13,255 nt of DNA from CALZKI01 sp045124055 (GTDB lineage Bacteria > Bacillota > Clostridia > Lachnospirales > Lachnospiraceae). The position numbers and the translations under genes were made by a program. The notes below the pieces were generated by a model. The model did not search any database and had not been told where the DNA came from. It worked only from the letters and a program-made list of their open reading frames with translations. The stretch's first letter is position 1, and every line of letters starts with the position of its first letter. The stretch is from NCBI GenBank assembly GCA_045124055.1, contig JBGVKZ010000019.1, forward strand, positions 1 through 13,255, written 5' to 3'. Shown here piece by piece: positions 7,038-13,255 of the stretch.

Positions 7038-7152
7038 ATCAATAACAAGGGAGTAGTTTGCATCTGCCTTTTTCAGATGTTATATTGTTCGTCATCACGC
7101 CTTTTAGGCCGGGCAATATACATATTTTATGTATGTAACGAGACTTTTATTG
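7038..7152 (+). ncRNA. yybP-ykoY family Mn2+ riboswitch aptamer
   Basis: This leader matches the yybP-ykoY (manganese) riboswitch in sequence and fold. P1 pairs CAATAA plus AAG (7040-7049, C7046 bulged) with CTTTTATTG (7144-7152). The conserved GGGAGTAG follows P1 (7049-7056). A CATCTG/CAGATG hairpin comes next (7061-7066 with 7074-7079), then a TATATTG/CAATATA stem enclosing the conserved CGTCA (7090-7094), a GCCT/AGGC hairpin (7099-7108) and CGG. An ATACATA/TATGTAT hairpin precedes the closing AACGAGACTT. The family binds Mn2+ at the junction between the two helical legs. The riboswitch ends inside a terminator hairpin, so Mn2+ binding should favour P1 and allow transcription of the antiporter. 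The call rests on recognition by eye. Confidence 0.9.
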
Positions 7153-7183
7153 CACGTATGCAATAGGAGTCTCTATTTTTTTT
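7140..7183 (+). terminator. Intrinsic terminator forming the riboswitch expression platform
   Basis: Bases 7140-7154 pair with 7159-7173 to give a 15-bp stem with two G-U pairs and a CGTA loop, followed by TATTTTTTTT. The left arm contains the whole 3' strand of P1 (7144-7152), so the terminator and the ligand-bound aptamer cannot coexist. This predicts an ON switch: low Mn2+ terminates, high Mn2+ reads through. Confidence 0.9.
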
Positions 7184-7235
7184 ATTCAAAAATGAATTCC
7201 TGCATACAAAAAATATTTTAAAAAGGAGAAAACAA

Positions 7236-8162
7236 ATGACTTTTTTACCCTATTTATTACTCATTCTTGGATTTATTTTTCTAATCAAAGGTGCCGACTT
7301 ATTCGTAGACGGTTCTTCCTCCATTGCGAAACATATGAAAATTCCATCCGTTATTGTTGGTTTAACCATCGTCGCTATGGGAACCAGTGCTCCGGAAGCC
7401 TCCGTGAGTATTACTGCTGCTCTGGCAGGAAACAGTGATATCTCTCTGGGTAACATTGTAGGCTCTAATATTTTTAACTTTCTGGTAGTTATCGGCGTAA
7501 GTGCTATGATTTTCCCAATTATCTCTCATAAAGATATTATCAAAAGAGACTTATGGTGGAATCTTGGAATTACCGGACTATTACTTTTACTTATCTTAGA
7601 TAACAAGCTCGGTCGTTTAGATGGTATAATTTTATTACTTGGAATGGCAATCTATTTATTTGTGGTTATCCGAAATGCCTTGAAGAACCGTACTACCGAA
7701 GATAACGAACAGCTTTTATCTGTACCAAAAAGTATTCTTTTTATGGTAATTGGTCTTGCAGCCATTATTATAGGTGGTAATTTTGTAGTAGATAATGCTT
7801 CTATAATTGCAAAAAGTTTAGGTTTAAGCGAAACCTTAATCGGACTAACTATTGTGGCAATCGGCACTTCTTTACCGGAACTGGTAACTTCTATTACCGC
7901 TGCCAAAAAGCAGGAAGCCGGTATTGCCCTTGGAAATGCAGTAGGCTCTAATATTTTTAACATTTTGTTCATTTTAGGTGCTTCTTCTGCACTAACACCA
8001 ATGAACGTAGCTCCTGAATTATTTATTGATACCATTCTTTTAATTATTGTAGGCATCATTATCTTTATTTTTGCTTATACCGGCAGAAAAACAAATCGCA
8101 CAGAAGGTATTATCTGTGTACTTTTATATGTGGCATACACAGCATACATCATTATGCGTTAA
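7236..8162 (+). CDS. CaxA/YrbG-type calcium:cation antiporter
   Basis: This is a 308-residue member of the Ca2+:cation antiporter superfamily (YrbG/CaxA type), an inner-membrane exchanger that expels a divalent cation in return for Na+ or H+. About ten hydrophobic segments are visible. The two inverted alpha-repeats are clear: GLTIVAMGTSAPE (42-54) with GNIVGSNIFN (72-81), and GLTIVAIGTSLPE (203-215) with GNAVGSNIFN (233-242). The key acidic residues are Glu54 and Glu215. A hydrophilic linker lies around 147-162 between the halves. The ATG has an ideal AAAAGGAG ribosome binding site. The gene stands alone behind a Mn2+-type riboswitch, so Mn2+ is a likely physiological substrate or co-substrate, although the annotation for the family is Ca2+/Na+. 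Substrate choice cannot be read from the sequence. Confidence 0.92.
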   Translation: MTFLPYLLLILGFIFLIKGADLFVDGSSSIAKHMKIPSVIVGLTIVAMGTSAPEASVSITAALAGNSDISLGNIVGSNIFNFLVVIGVSAMIFPIISHKDIIKRDLWWNLGITGLLLLLILDNKLGRLDGIILLLGMAIYLFVVIRNALKNRTTEDNEQLLSVPKSILFMVIGLAAIIIGGNFVVDNASIIAKSLGLSETLIGLTIVAIGTSLPELVTSITAAKKQEAGIALGNAVGSNIFNILFILGASSALTPMNVAPELFIDTILLIIVGIIIFIFAYTGRKTNRTEGIICVLLYVAYTAYIIMR

Positions 8163-8190
8163 TAAACAGTTAATAAACAGTTAAAAAGCA

Positions 8191-8225
8191 AAATGCCTTT
8201 ATCTTAACGATAGAGGCATTTTTTT
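8191..8225. terminator. Bidirectional terminator between convergent genes
   Basis: AAATGCCTTTATC (8191-8203) pairs with GATAGAGGCATTT (8209-8221) over 13 bp with one G-U pair and a 5-nt loop. It is followed rightwards by a run of T, and leftwards by TTTTGCTTTTT on the minus strand. It serves the antiporter gene on the plus strand and the glycosyltransferase operon on the minus strand. The stop codon of the latter (8204-8206) sits in the hairpin loop. Confidence 0.88.
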
Positions 8226-8995
8226 ATTGCATTATAAAATTTCGAAAAATGTTTGCTGTTACTCAATGCCCTTCTAAGTGGCATTAAAGTAACCACCATA
8301 TAAGTACGGGCGAGAAATAATTGACCTTTTTTCATATATTTCTCTACGGTTATTTTATGCTCTAATCGGTCTCTTTTCTGGTTTTCCCTGGTTTCCGAAA
8401 AACCGCCGCCCTCATAATTGGCAATAATAAGTCCTGTATGAACAGGTCTTACTTCTTTTTTAAAAAAGCACCATAGAAAGTGTTCATAGTCAGCACGAAT
8501 CTTAAATTCCAAGTCATATCCTCTTTCTTCAAATAAACTCTTATGATAAAAACACGCCTGATGACAAGGAATATTACGATAGCAGGTAAAGGCTGTAAGT
8601 TCTTTTGGCATTGGAACAAAAGAATTGGTACTCTCTTTGTAGGTATCTCCATAGTAAATGCCCCTGCCCTGATTTTCTTCCATATACTTTGCCACATTAC
8701 TAAGTACGTGTTCATCATAAAAGGAATCACCGCAGTTTAAAAAATACACATAATCGCCTGTGATTTTTTCGATTGCCTGATTCATTGCATCATAAATACC
8801 TTTGTCTGCAAAACTATACACAGAAATTCTATCATCTTTTGGTACTTTTTCCAAAGAGCCATCTTTGGAAAGACCATCTTTCACAATAATTTCAAAGTTA
8901 TCATACTCTTGAGAAAGTGCAGTATGTATCGTTTCACAAAGCTTGTCTCCTGCATTATAACAAACCGTGATAATACTAAATTTCGGCTGTGCCAT
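8204..8995 (-). CDS. Family 2 glycosyltransferase
   Basis: The 263-residue product is a single GT-A domain. From the chosen start it reads FSIITVCYNAGDKL (6-19), IIVKDGLSKDG (36-46), FADKGIYDAMNQAI (62-75) and the metal-binding FLNCGD (85-90), then CHQACFY (144-150) and the acidic ADYEHFLW (168-175) that usually supplies the catalytic base. This pattern is that of WcaA/WcaE-like transferases that add a sugar from a nucleotide donor to a polysaccharide or lipid-linked acceptor. There is no membrane segment, so it is cytoplasmic or peripheral. An upstream in-frame ATG at 9034 was rejected: AAGGAG lies 7 nt before 8995 and the family N-terminus starts there. It is 1 nt after the preceding glycosyltransferase and last in the operon. 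The sugar and acceptor are unknown. Confidence 0.88.
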   Translation of the reverse strand: MAQPKFSIITVCYNAGDKLCETIHTALSQEYDNFEIIVKDGLSKDGSLEKVPKDDRISVYSFADKGIYDAMNQAIEKITGDYVYFLNCGDSFYDEHVLSNVAKYMEENQGRGIYYGDTYKESTNSFVPMPKELTAFTCYRNIPCHQACFYHKSLFEERGYDLEFKIRADYEHFLWCFFKKEVRPVHTGLIIANYEGGGFSETRENQKRDRLEHKITVEKYMKKGQLFLARTYMVVTLMPLRRALSNSKHFSKFYNAIKKCLYR

Positions 8996-8996
8996 T

Positions 8997-9803
8997 CTAT
9001 TTCTCCTTTTTATGCTTAGCAAATGAAATTCCATCTTTCAAATATCCATATGCCATTTTAAACGGAATCTCTTTACACATTGTATTTTTATTTTTAAAAA
9101 GAAATCGAAGTCCCCAAATACGTGCCATTTTTCCATAGAGGTAATGGTATAGGACACCTCTATCGTAGAAAAATTTCTGATTATAGCCAAAAAACCAGGT
9201 GGATTCTCCCTTTTCTTCCTCACCAATTACCACCTCTGTGGCGTACATCTTCAAGCCTGCTTTCAAACAGTCTCTAAGGAATAAACTGTCTTCTCCATTG
9301 CTGTATTTGGCTCCGCCTCCAAAGAGTAAAGAAAAGGTCAAATTACATTGATGCATTTTCTCTGTTCTGATGGCGATTGCGTAGGCTGGATAACGGCCAC
9401 AGTTATACCATCTGACTCTATGATAATCGGTATTAAAATAGGTTTGCCTTTCCTCACACACCCTCACATTAAAAAGTAGAACATCTGCTTCCTTATGCTT
9501 GTCAAATTCCTGAACAATCTTTTTCTCATAATCCATATCATATCGGATATCTTCATCAGAAAAGAGACTAATTTCTTGATCTGCACGAAGCAGAGCATTA
9601 TTTCGGCTTAAACCTACTCCTCGTTCTAAAAAGGAATAGGCACGAATGGTTCTTTCTTCTCCCAAAGAGTCTTTTACTGTAAATTCTTCATATCCATTTT
9701 CGTCACACTGGTTAATCAAAATAGCATCAGAAAAAACTTCCATTTTTTTGATAAGATTCTTTGGATTTTTATGCATTGCCGAGATTAGTAATTGTACTTT
9801 CAT
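8997..9803 (-). CDS. Glycosyltransferase, GT-A fold, family 2-like
   Basis: The 268-residue protein begins with a compact Rossmann-like MKVQLLISAM strand and carries ERGVGLSRNNALLRA (60-74), a pattern seen in family 2 transferases just before the metal site. The DxD equivalent is FSDEDI (81-86). The later FGGGAKYSNGEDSLFLRDCLKAGLKMYA block (161-188) contains Glu171-Asp172, the usual catalytic-base region in related enzymes. There is no transmembrane helix; a basic C-terminus (FAKHKKEK) may contact membrane phospholipids. The gene overlaps copA by 4 bp (ATGA) and abuts the next glycosyltransferase by 1 nt, so the three are translationally coupled. The pair probably acts successively on one cell-surface glycan, but no other glycan genes are in the window and the substrates are unknown. 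Confidence 0.8.
   Translation of the reverse strand: MKVQLLISAMHKNPKNLIKKMEVFSDAILINQCDENGYEEFTVKDSLGEERTIRAYSFLERGVGLSRNNALLRADQEISLFSDEDIRYDMDYEKKIVQEFDKHKEADVLLFNVRVCEERQTYFNTDYHRVRWYNCGRYPAYAIAIRTEKMHQCNLTFSLLFGGGAKYSNGEDSLFLRDCLKAGLKMYATEVVIGEEEKGESTWFFGYNQKFFYDRGVLYHYLYGKMARIWGLRFLFKNKNTMCKEIPFKMAYGYLKDGISFAKHKKEK
9003..9008 (-). promoter_or_regulatory. Ribosome binding site that fixes the start of the last glycosyltransferase
   Basis: AAGGAG lies 7 nt before the ATG at 8995 and inside the end of the preceding gene. The alternative ATG at 9034 lies upstream of this site and would add 13 basic residues not expected for the family. Confidence 0.8.
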
Positions 9804-12109
9804 GATTTTTTCTCCAATTTTACATAGCGTAATCTCAATGCGTTGCTGACAACAAAGAGACTACTTATACTCATTGCAAAGGCTCCAAACATTGGACTTA
9901 ACTTGATTGCCCAAAGTGGATAAAACAAGCCTGCTGCCAAAGGAATACCGATACAATTATAGAAAAATGCCCAAAACAGATTTTGCTTAATGTTGCGAAT
10001 GACTGCCTTACTCAATTTAATCGCATTGACTACGTCCAGTAAATCATTTTTCATCAAAATAATATCTGCACTTTCCATTGCCACGTCAGTTCCAGCCCCA
10101 ATGGCAATTCCCACATCCGAAAGAGCCAGAGCAGGTGCATCATTGATACCATCACCTACCATTGCCACTTTTAAGCCCTGACTTTGTAATTCTTCAATTA
10201 CCTGACCTTTTTCTTCCGGCAAAACTCCTGCATATACTTTATCAACACCGACTTCCTCACCAATGGCATTTGCCGTAAGGCTTTGGTCTCCAGTTAACAT
10301 AATTACTTTTACCGAGAGAGCTTTTATTTTTTCAATGGCTTCTTTACTGGTTTCTTTTACAACATCTGCTACTGCTACAAAGCCTAAAATTTCTTCCTCT
10401 TTTCCAAAATACATTAATGTTTTTCCCAACTGGGCTAAATTTTTTGCTTTTTCTTTTACTTCCGTTGGCAACGCAATCTTCTTATCTAAAAGCATCTTTT
10501 CATTGCCTCCAAAATAGGAAACGCCATTTATTTTTCCTTCCACACCTTTTCCAGCTACTGCAATAAATTCATCACAGTTCTTTGGTACGATGTTTTCTTT
10601 TTCACAATAAGTTAATATCGCTTCTGCCAATGGATGCTCACTGTTTTTTTCCAAGGTAGCCGCTGCCACAAGCAATTCTGCCTCAATTTCTCTATTTTCT
10701 GCAAAGATATCCGTCAAAACAGGTTTTCCCTTAGTAATTGTCCCGGTTTTATCTAATACAACCACATCAACACTATGAGCTCTTTCCAGTGCTTCACCTG
10801 ACTTGATTAAAAGTCCTGAACCGGCACCTTTTTCAGTTCCTACCATAATCGCCACCGGGGTCGCAAGTCCCAAAGCACAAGGGCAGGAGACAACTAAAAC
10901 CGAAATGGCACAGGAAAGTGCAAAAGTAATACTGCTTCCGAAGGCCAACCATAAAATTCCAGTAACTAGGGAAATCGCCATAACAATCGGGACAAAAACC
11001 CCTGCAATTTTATCCGCCAGTCGTGCAATCGGAGCTTTACTTGCACTGGCTTTATCCACAATTTCTAAGATTTTGGAAAAGGCCGTATCCTCGCCTACCT
11101 TTTTCGCCTCTACTTTAATCGTTCCGTTTAAATTGATAGATGCTGATAGCACAGAACTTTGTAGTGTTTTTTCTACCGGAATACTTTCTCCGGTAAGTGC
11201 CGACTCATCTACTGTAGAATATCCCTCTATTACAACACCGTCTGCACCAATCTGTTCCCCTGGTTTGACAACAAAAATGTCGCCCACCAAAAGTTCCGAC
11301 ACCGAAATAACTACTTCCTTATCTTCTCGAAGCACAGTGACAGTTTTCGGAGCTAATTTCATCAGTTTTTGTATCGCCTCGCTGGTTTTTCCTTTACTCT
11401 TAGCTTCCAAGTATTTGCCCACAGTAATTAAAGTGATAATGGTTCCTGCAGACTCAAAATACAGGTCGTTTCGATACGTTTCTACTAAGGCCATATCGCT
11501 ATGTCCAAGACCATAGGCAATCTGAAACATTGCAAACACACCATACAAAATGGCCGCACCAGAACCGATAGCAATTAAGGAATCCATATTAGGACTCTTT
11601 TTCCATAACATTTTAAATCCATTCACAAAATATTTTTGATTCAAAATTAAAATCGGTATCAAAAGCACCACTTGTAAAAGTGAAAATATCATAGCATTTT
11701 CATTGCCGTGTATATAGTCCATTTCCCATTGTGGCATTTTCAGCGGGAGATGTTCATATAACATATGTCCCATTGCCACATACATCAATAATAACCAAAA
11801 TATCACAGACAAAATCAGTCGTATCCTCAAAACTTTTGATTCCTTTTGAATACTTTCAAGTCCCTCTGTCTTTGGTTCCTTCAAATTTTCTTTCTTTTCT
11901 AAGGATTTTGTCCCGTATCCAGCTTTTTTTACCGTTTTCACAATTTCACTATCTCTTAAAAGGGTTTCATCATAGTCTACCTGCATACTTCCTGCCAGAA
12001 GATTGACCGAAACCTTTTCTACACCTTCCATTTTGGAAACGGCTTTTTCTACATGAGAAGAACAAGCCGAACAGGTCATTCCCGTTACCGTAAATCTACT
12101 ACTTTTCAT
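9800..12109 (-). CDS. copA: Copper-exporting P-type ATPase (P1B-1)
   Basis: The 769-residue protein exports Cu+ from the cytoplasm using ATP. The order of domains is standard: one N-terminal HMA domain with GMTCSAC (Cys13, Cys16), eight transmembrane helices, an actuator domain with TGES (306-309), and the metal-site CPC (409-411). The phosphorylation motif DKTGT (453-457, Asp453), HP of the nucleotide-binding domain (492-493), TGDQ (606-609) and GDGINDAP (652-659) follow. The signature residues for Cu+ are complete: Asn710 with Tyr717-Asn718, Pro723, and Met746 with Ser749-Ser750. That separates it from Zn/Cd (P1B-2) pumps. One HMA domain is usual for Gram-positives. Its ATG lies inside the end of the ldh gene (11-bp overlap). 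No copper regulator such as CsoR or CopY, and no copZ, is seen in the window. Confidence 0.95.
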   Translation of the reverse strand: MKSSRFTVTGMTCSACSSHVEKAVSKMEGVEKVSVNLLAGSMQVDYDETLLRDSEIVKTVKKAGYGTKSLEKKENLKEPKTEGLESIQKESKVLRIRLILSVIFWLLLMYVAMGHMLYEHLPLKMPQWEMDYIHGNENAMIFSLLQVVLLIPILILNQKYFVNGFKMLWKKSPNMDSLIAIGSGAAILYGVFAMFQIAYGLGHSDMALVETYRNDLYFESAGTIITLITVGKYLEAKSKGKTSEAIQKLMKLAPKTVTVLREDKEVVISVSELLVGDIFVVKPGEQIGADGVVIEGYSTVDESALTGESIPVEKTLQSSVLSASINLNGTIKVEAKKVGEDTAFSKILEIVDKASASKAPIARLADKIAGVFVPIVMAISLVTGILWLAFGSSITFALSCAISVLVVSCPCALGLATPVAIMVGTEKGAGSGLLIKSGEALERAHSVDVVVLDKTGTITKGKPVLTDIFAENREIEAELLVAAATLEKNSEHPLAEAILTYCEKENIVPKNCDEFIAVAGKGVEGKINGVSYFGGNEKMLLDKKIALPTEVKEKAKNLAQLGKTLMYFGKEEEILGFVAVADVVKETSKEAIEKIKALSVKVIMLTGDQSLTANAIGEEVGVDKVYAGVLPEEKGQVIEELQSQGLKVAMVGDGINDAPALALSDVGIAIGAGTDVAMESADIILMKNDLLDVVNAIKLSKAVIRNIKQNLFWAFFYNCIGIPLAAGLFYPLWAIKLSPMFGAFAMSISSLFVVSNALRLRYVKLEKKS

Positions 12110-13091
12110 TTTCTACCTGCTTATTCGTATCTAAATTAAGTTCCTCGATAATCGCCTTTAATGTATCCGCAGATTGTTCTAAACGGGTTCTTTCCAATTC
12201 ATTTAATACAATCGGAACTTTTGCTTCGATTCCATTCTTTCCGACAATCATAGGCATACTTAAGGACACGTCTTCAATTCCATATTCCCCATACATCATA
12301 CCAGAAACTGGCAAAATAGACTTTTCGTCACGCACTATGGCTTCACAAATACGTTTTACGCTCATAGCGATACCATAATAGGTAGCTCTCTTTTTTGAAA
12401 TAATTTCGTAGGCACTATTTTTGACAGTATCTGCTATCTCCTGCATCGCTTTCTGGTGATGATAATGCCCTCTCATTTCGCAAAAAGTATTGATTGGAAT
12501 ACCTGACACGTTAGCACTACTCCAAGCTGCAATTTCACTATCGCCATGTTCCCCTATAATAAAGGCGTGTATAGTTCTACTGTCTACACCTAGGTGCTGA
12601 CCTAACTGATATTTTAATCTCGCTGTATCCAAAACCGTACCGGAACCAAGTACACGATTTTCTTCAAATCCACTCAGTTTCATAGCCACGTAAGTAAGAA
12701 TATCCACCGGATTAGAAACAATGAGCAAAATACCCTTACATTTTCTTTTGGCAATCTCTGGGATAATCTGTTTAAAAATATCCACATTTTTGTGTACCAA
12801 ATCCAGTCTGGTTTCCTCTGGCTTTTGGTTGGCACCTGCTGTAATTACAATAATAGATGCATCTACAATATCATCATAATCCCCTGCATAGATTTTCATA
12901 GGTCTTGCAAAAGGCACACCATGGCTAATATCCAAGGCTTCTCCCTCTGCCCTATTTCTATCTGCATCAATTAATACCATTTCTGAAAAAAGTCCGCTCT
13001 GCATTAACGCAAAGGCAGATGCCGAACCCACAAAACCGCAACCTATCATTGCGACCTTTCTAACATTTACTTCTGTGCATTGCTTTTTCAT
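12099..13091 (-). CDS. ldh: L-lactate dehydrogenase
   Basis: The enzyme reduces pyruvate to L-lactate with NADH, regenerating NAD+ in fermentation. From the chosen ATG it has 330 residues. Seen are the NAD-binding IGCGFVGS (16-23), Asp42 that selects NADH, GANQKPEETRLDL (86-98) with Gln89 (lactate rather than malate specificity) and Arg95, SNPVDILTY (126-134), Arg158 for substrate carboxylate, and the catalytic His182 in GEHGDSE. Equivalents of the fructose 1,6-bisphosphate site are Lys160 (Arg in B. stearothermophilus) and His175, so allosteric activation is possible but not certain. The upstream TTG at 13097 was rejected, because GGAGG is only 1 nt away from it but 7 nt from this ATG. It is the first gene of a run with copA and two glycosyltransferases. 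Confidence 0.94.
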   Translation of the reverse strand: MKKQCTEVNVRKVAMIGCGFVGSASAFALMQSGLFSEMVLIDADRNRAEGEALDISHGVPFARPMKIYAGDYDDIVDASIIVITAGANQKPEETRLDLVHKNVDIFKQIIPEIAKRKCKGILLIVSNPVDILTYVAMKLSGFEENRVLGSGTVLDTARLKYQLGQHLGVDSRTIHAFIIGEHGDSEIAAWSSANVSGIPINTFCEMRGHYHHQKAMQEIADTVKNSAYEIISKKRATYYGIAMSVKRICEAIVRDEKSILPVSGMMYGEYGIEDVSLSMPMIVGKNGIEAKVPIVLNELERTRLEQSADTLKAIIEELNLDTNKQVENEK

Positions 13092-13098
13092 AAGCAAA

Positions 13099-13103
13099 CC
13101 TCC
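13099..13103 (-). promoter_or_regulatory. Ribosome binding site that fixes the ldh start
   Basis: GGAGG is 7 nt before the ATG at 13091. It would be too close to the in-frame TTG at 13097, so the ATG is the real start. Confidence 0.85.
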
Positions 13104-13114
13104 ATATTCTTTTT

Positions 13115-13135
13115 GGTAGTGTCAAATTTACTACC
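13115..13135. repeat. Short palindrome upstream of ldh
   Basis: GGTAGT (13115-13120) and ACTACC (13130-13135) form 6-bp arms around a 9-nt AT-rich centre, 12 nt upstream of the ldh ribosome binding site. The palindrome includes TTGACA on the minus strand but no good -10 lies at the right distance. It may be an operator or the tip of a mobile element; it does not match the Rex consensus TTGTTAANNNNTTAACAA. Confidence 0.4.
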
Positions 13136-13182
13136 TATTTTTTATTTAAAAACCTTTATTTTCGGGAGTTTGCAAATAAAAA

Positions 13183-13253
13183 GAGCAATGACCTCCCTTT
13201 TTGAAGTATAATGAATTCACCACAAACCATTACCAACAAAGGAAACATTGCTC
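13183..13253. repeat. 8-bp inverted repeat at the right edge (terminator or mobile-element candidate)
   Basis: GAGCAATG (13183-13190) and CATTGCTC (13246-13253) are perfect inverted copies 55 nt apart, and purine- and pyrimidine-rich stretches just inside (CCTCCC and AAAGGAAA) could extend the pairing. Read leftwards, the pairing is followed by TTTTTATTTG, so it could end a gene that lies beyond the window. Read rightwards, TATAAT (13207-13212) and AAAGGAAA (13238-13245) could serve a gene starting at the window edge. Neither reading can be settled, and the element may also be one end of an insertion sequence. Confidence 0.35.
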
Positions 13254-13255
13254 AT

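Noticed and set aside
7652..8059. Minus-strand open frame of 135 codons
   Set aside because: It is antisense to the antiporter gene and mirrors its repeats; no translation signals are present.
8159..8183. Tandem TTAATAAACAG repeat after the antiporter stop
   Set aside because: Two copies of a short AT-rich unit in a 3' untranslated region are easily explained by slippage; no function suggested.
10803..11516. Plus-strand open frame of 237 codons
   Set aside because: It lies entirely antisense to copA, whose product is fully conserved. The Ser/Thr/Pro/Ala-rich translation and absence of a ribosome binding site mark it as a shadow.
13115..13135. Rex (NADH-sensing) operator for ldh
   Set aside because: The arms GGTAGT/ACTACC do not resemble TTGTTAA/TTAACAA; only a general palindrome remains.
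1..13255. CRISPR array, tRNA gene or phage-defence system
   Set aside because: No regularly spaced repeats, no tRNA-like cloverleaf with a TTCRA loop and no defence-family motif were found on either strand.

Overview
The window is low-GC chromosomal DNA from a Firmicute, most likely an anaerobic clostridium of the Lachnospiraceae type. The evidence is the AT-rich intergenic DNA, strong AGGAGG-type ribosome binding sites, the dnaX-ybaB-recR block, a DUF5711-like protein followed by a CvpA protein, and an rRNA-leader-like sequence of clostridial style. The exact genus cannot be told from the sequence. Almost everything is transcribed leftwards (minus strand); the only convincing plus-strand gene is a cation antiporter.

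Left edge (1-400): no protein gene. The minus strand holds what looks like the promoter and leader of a ribosomal RNA operon: an A/T-rich UP-like block, TTGACA-17 nt-TATTAT, a boxA-like antitermination element and several short hairpins. The 16S gene would lie just beyond position 1. Behind the promoter are two identical DnaA-box-like sites 30 bp apart, and a hairpin that probably terminates the next operon.

Region 414-6978 is one leftward operon of seven genes, in order of transcription: pfkA (6-phosphofructokinase), dnaX (clamp-loader tau subunit), ybaB (nucleoid-associated protein), recR (recombination mediator), an aldose 1-epimerase with a TTG start, a membrane-anchored DUF5711-like protein, and a CvpA-family membrane protein. 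It has a recognisable promoter upstream of pfkA.

Region 7002-8225 is a divergent plus-strand unit. A sigma-A-type promoter is followed by a well-formed yybP-ykoY (Mn2+) riboswitch whose P1 stem competes with an intrinsic terminator, then a CaxA/YrbG-type calcium:cation antiporter gene, then a terminator shared with the convergent operon. The logic predicts that Mn2+ turns the antiporter on, so the protein may export Mn2+ as well as or instead of Ca2+.

Region 8204-13091 is a second leftward cluster with overlapping or abutting genes: L-lactate dehydrogenase, a CopA-type Cu+ exporting P1B-1 ATPase, and two family-2-like glycosyltransferases. The spacing implies one operon, although the functional pairing is unusual. 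The right edge (13092-13255) is gene-free within the window and carries inverted repeats that could be an upstream terminator, an operator or the end of a mobile element.

Most genes are well-known families. The most informative points are the riboswitch-antiporter pairing, the rRNA leader cut by the left edge, and the ldh-copA-glycosyltransferase operon. I did not find a convincing wholly new system.
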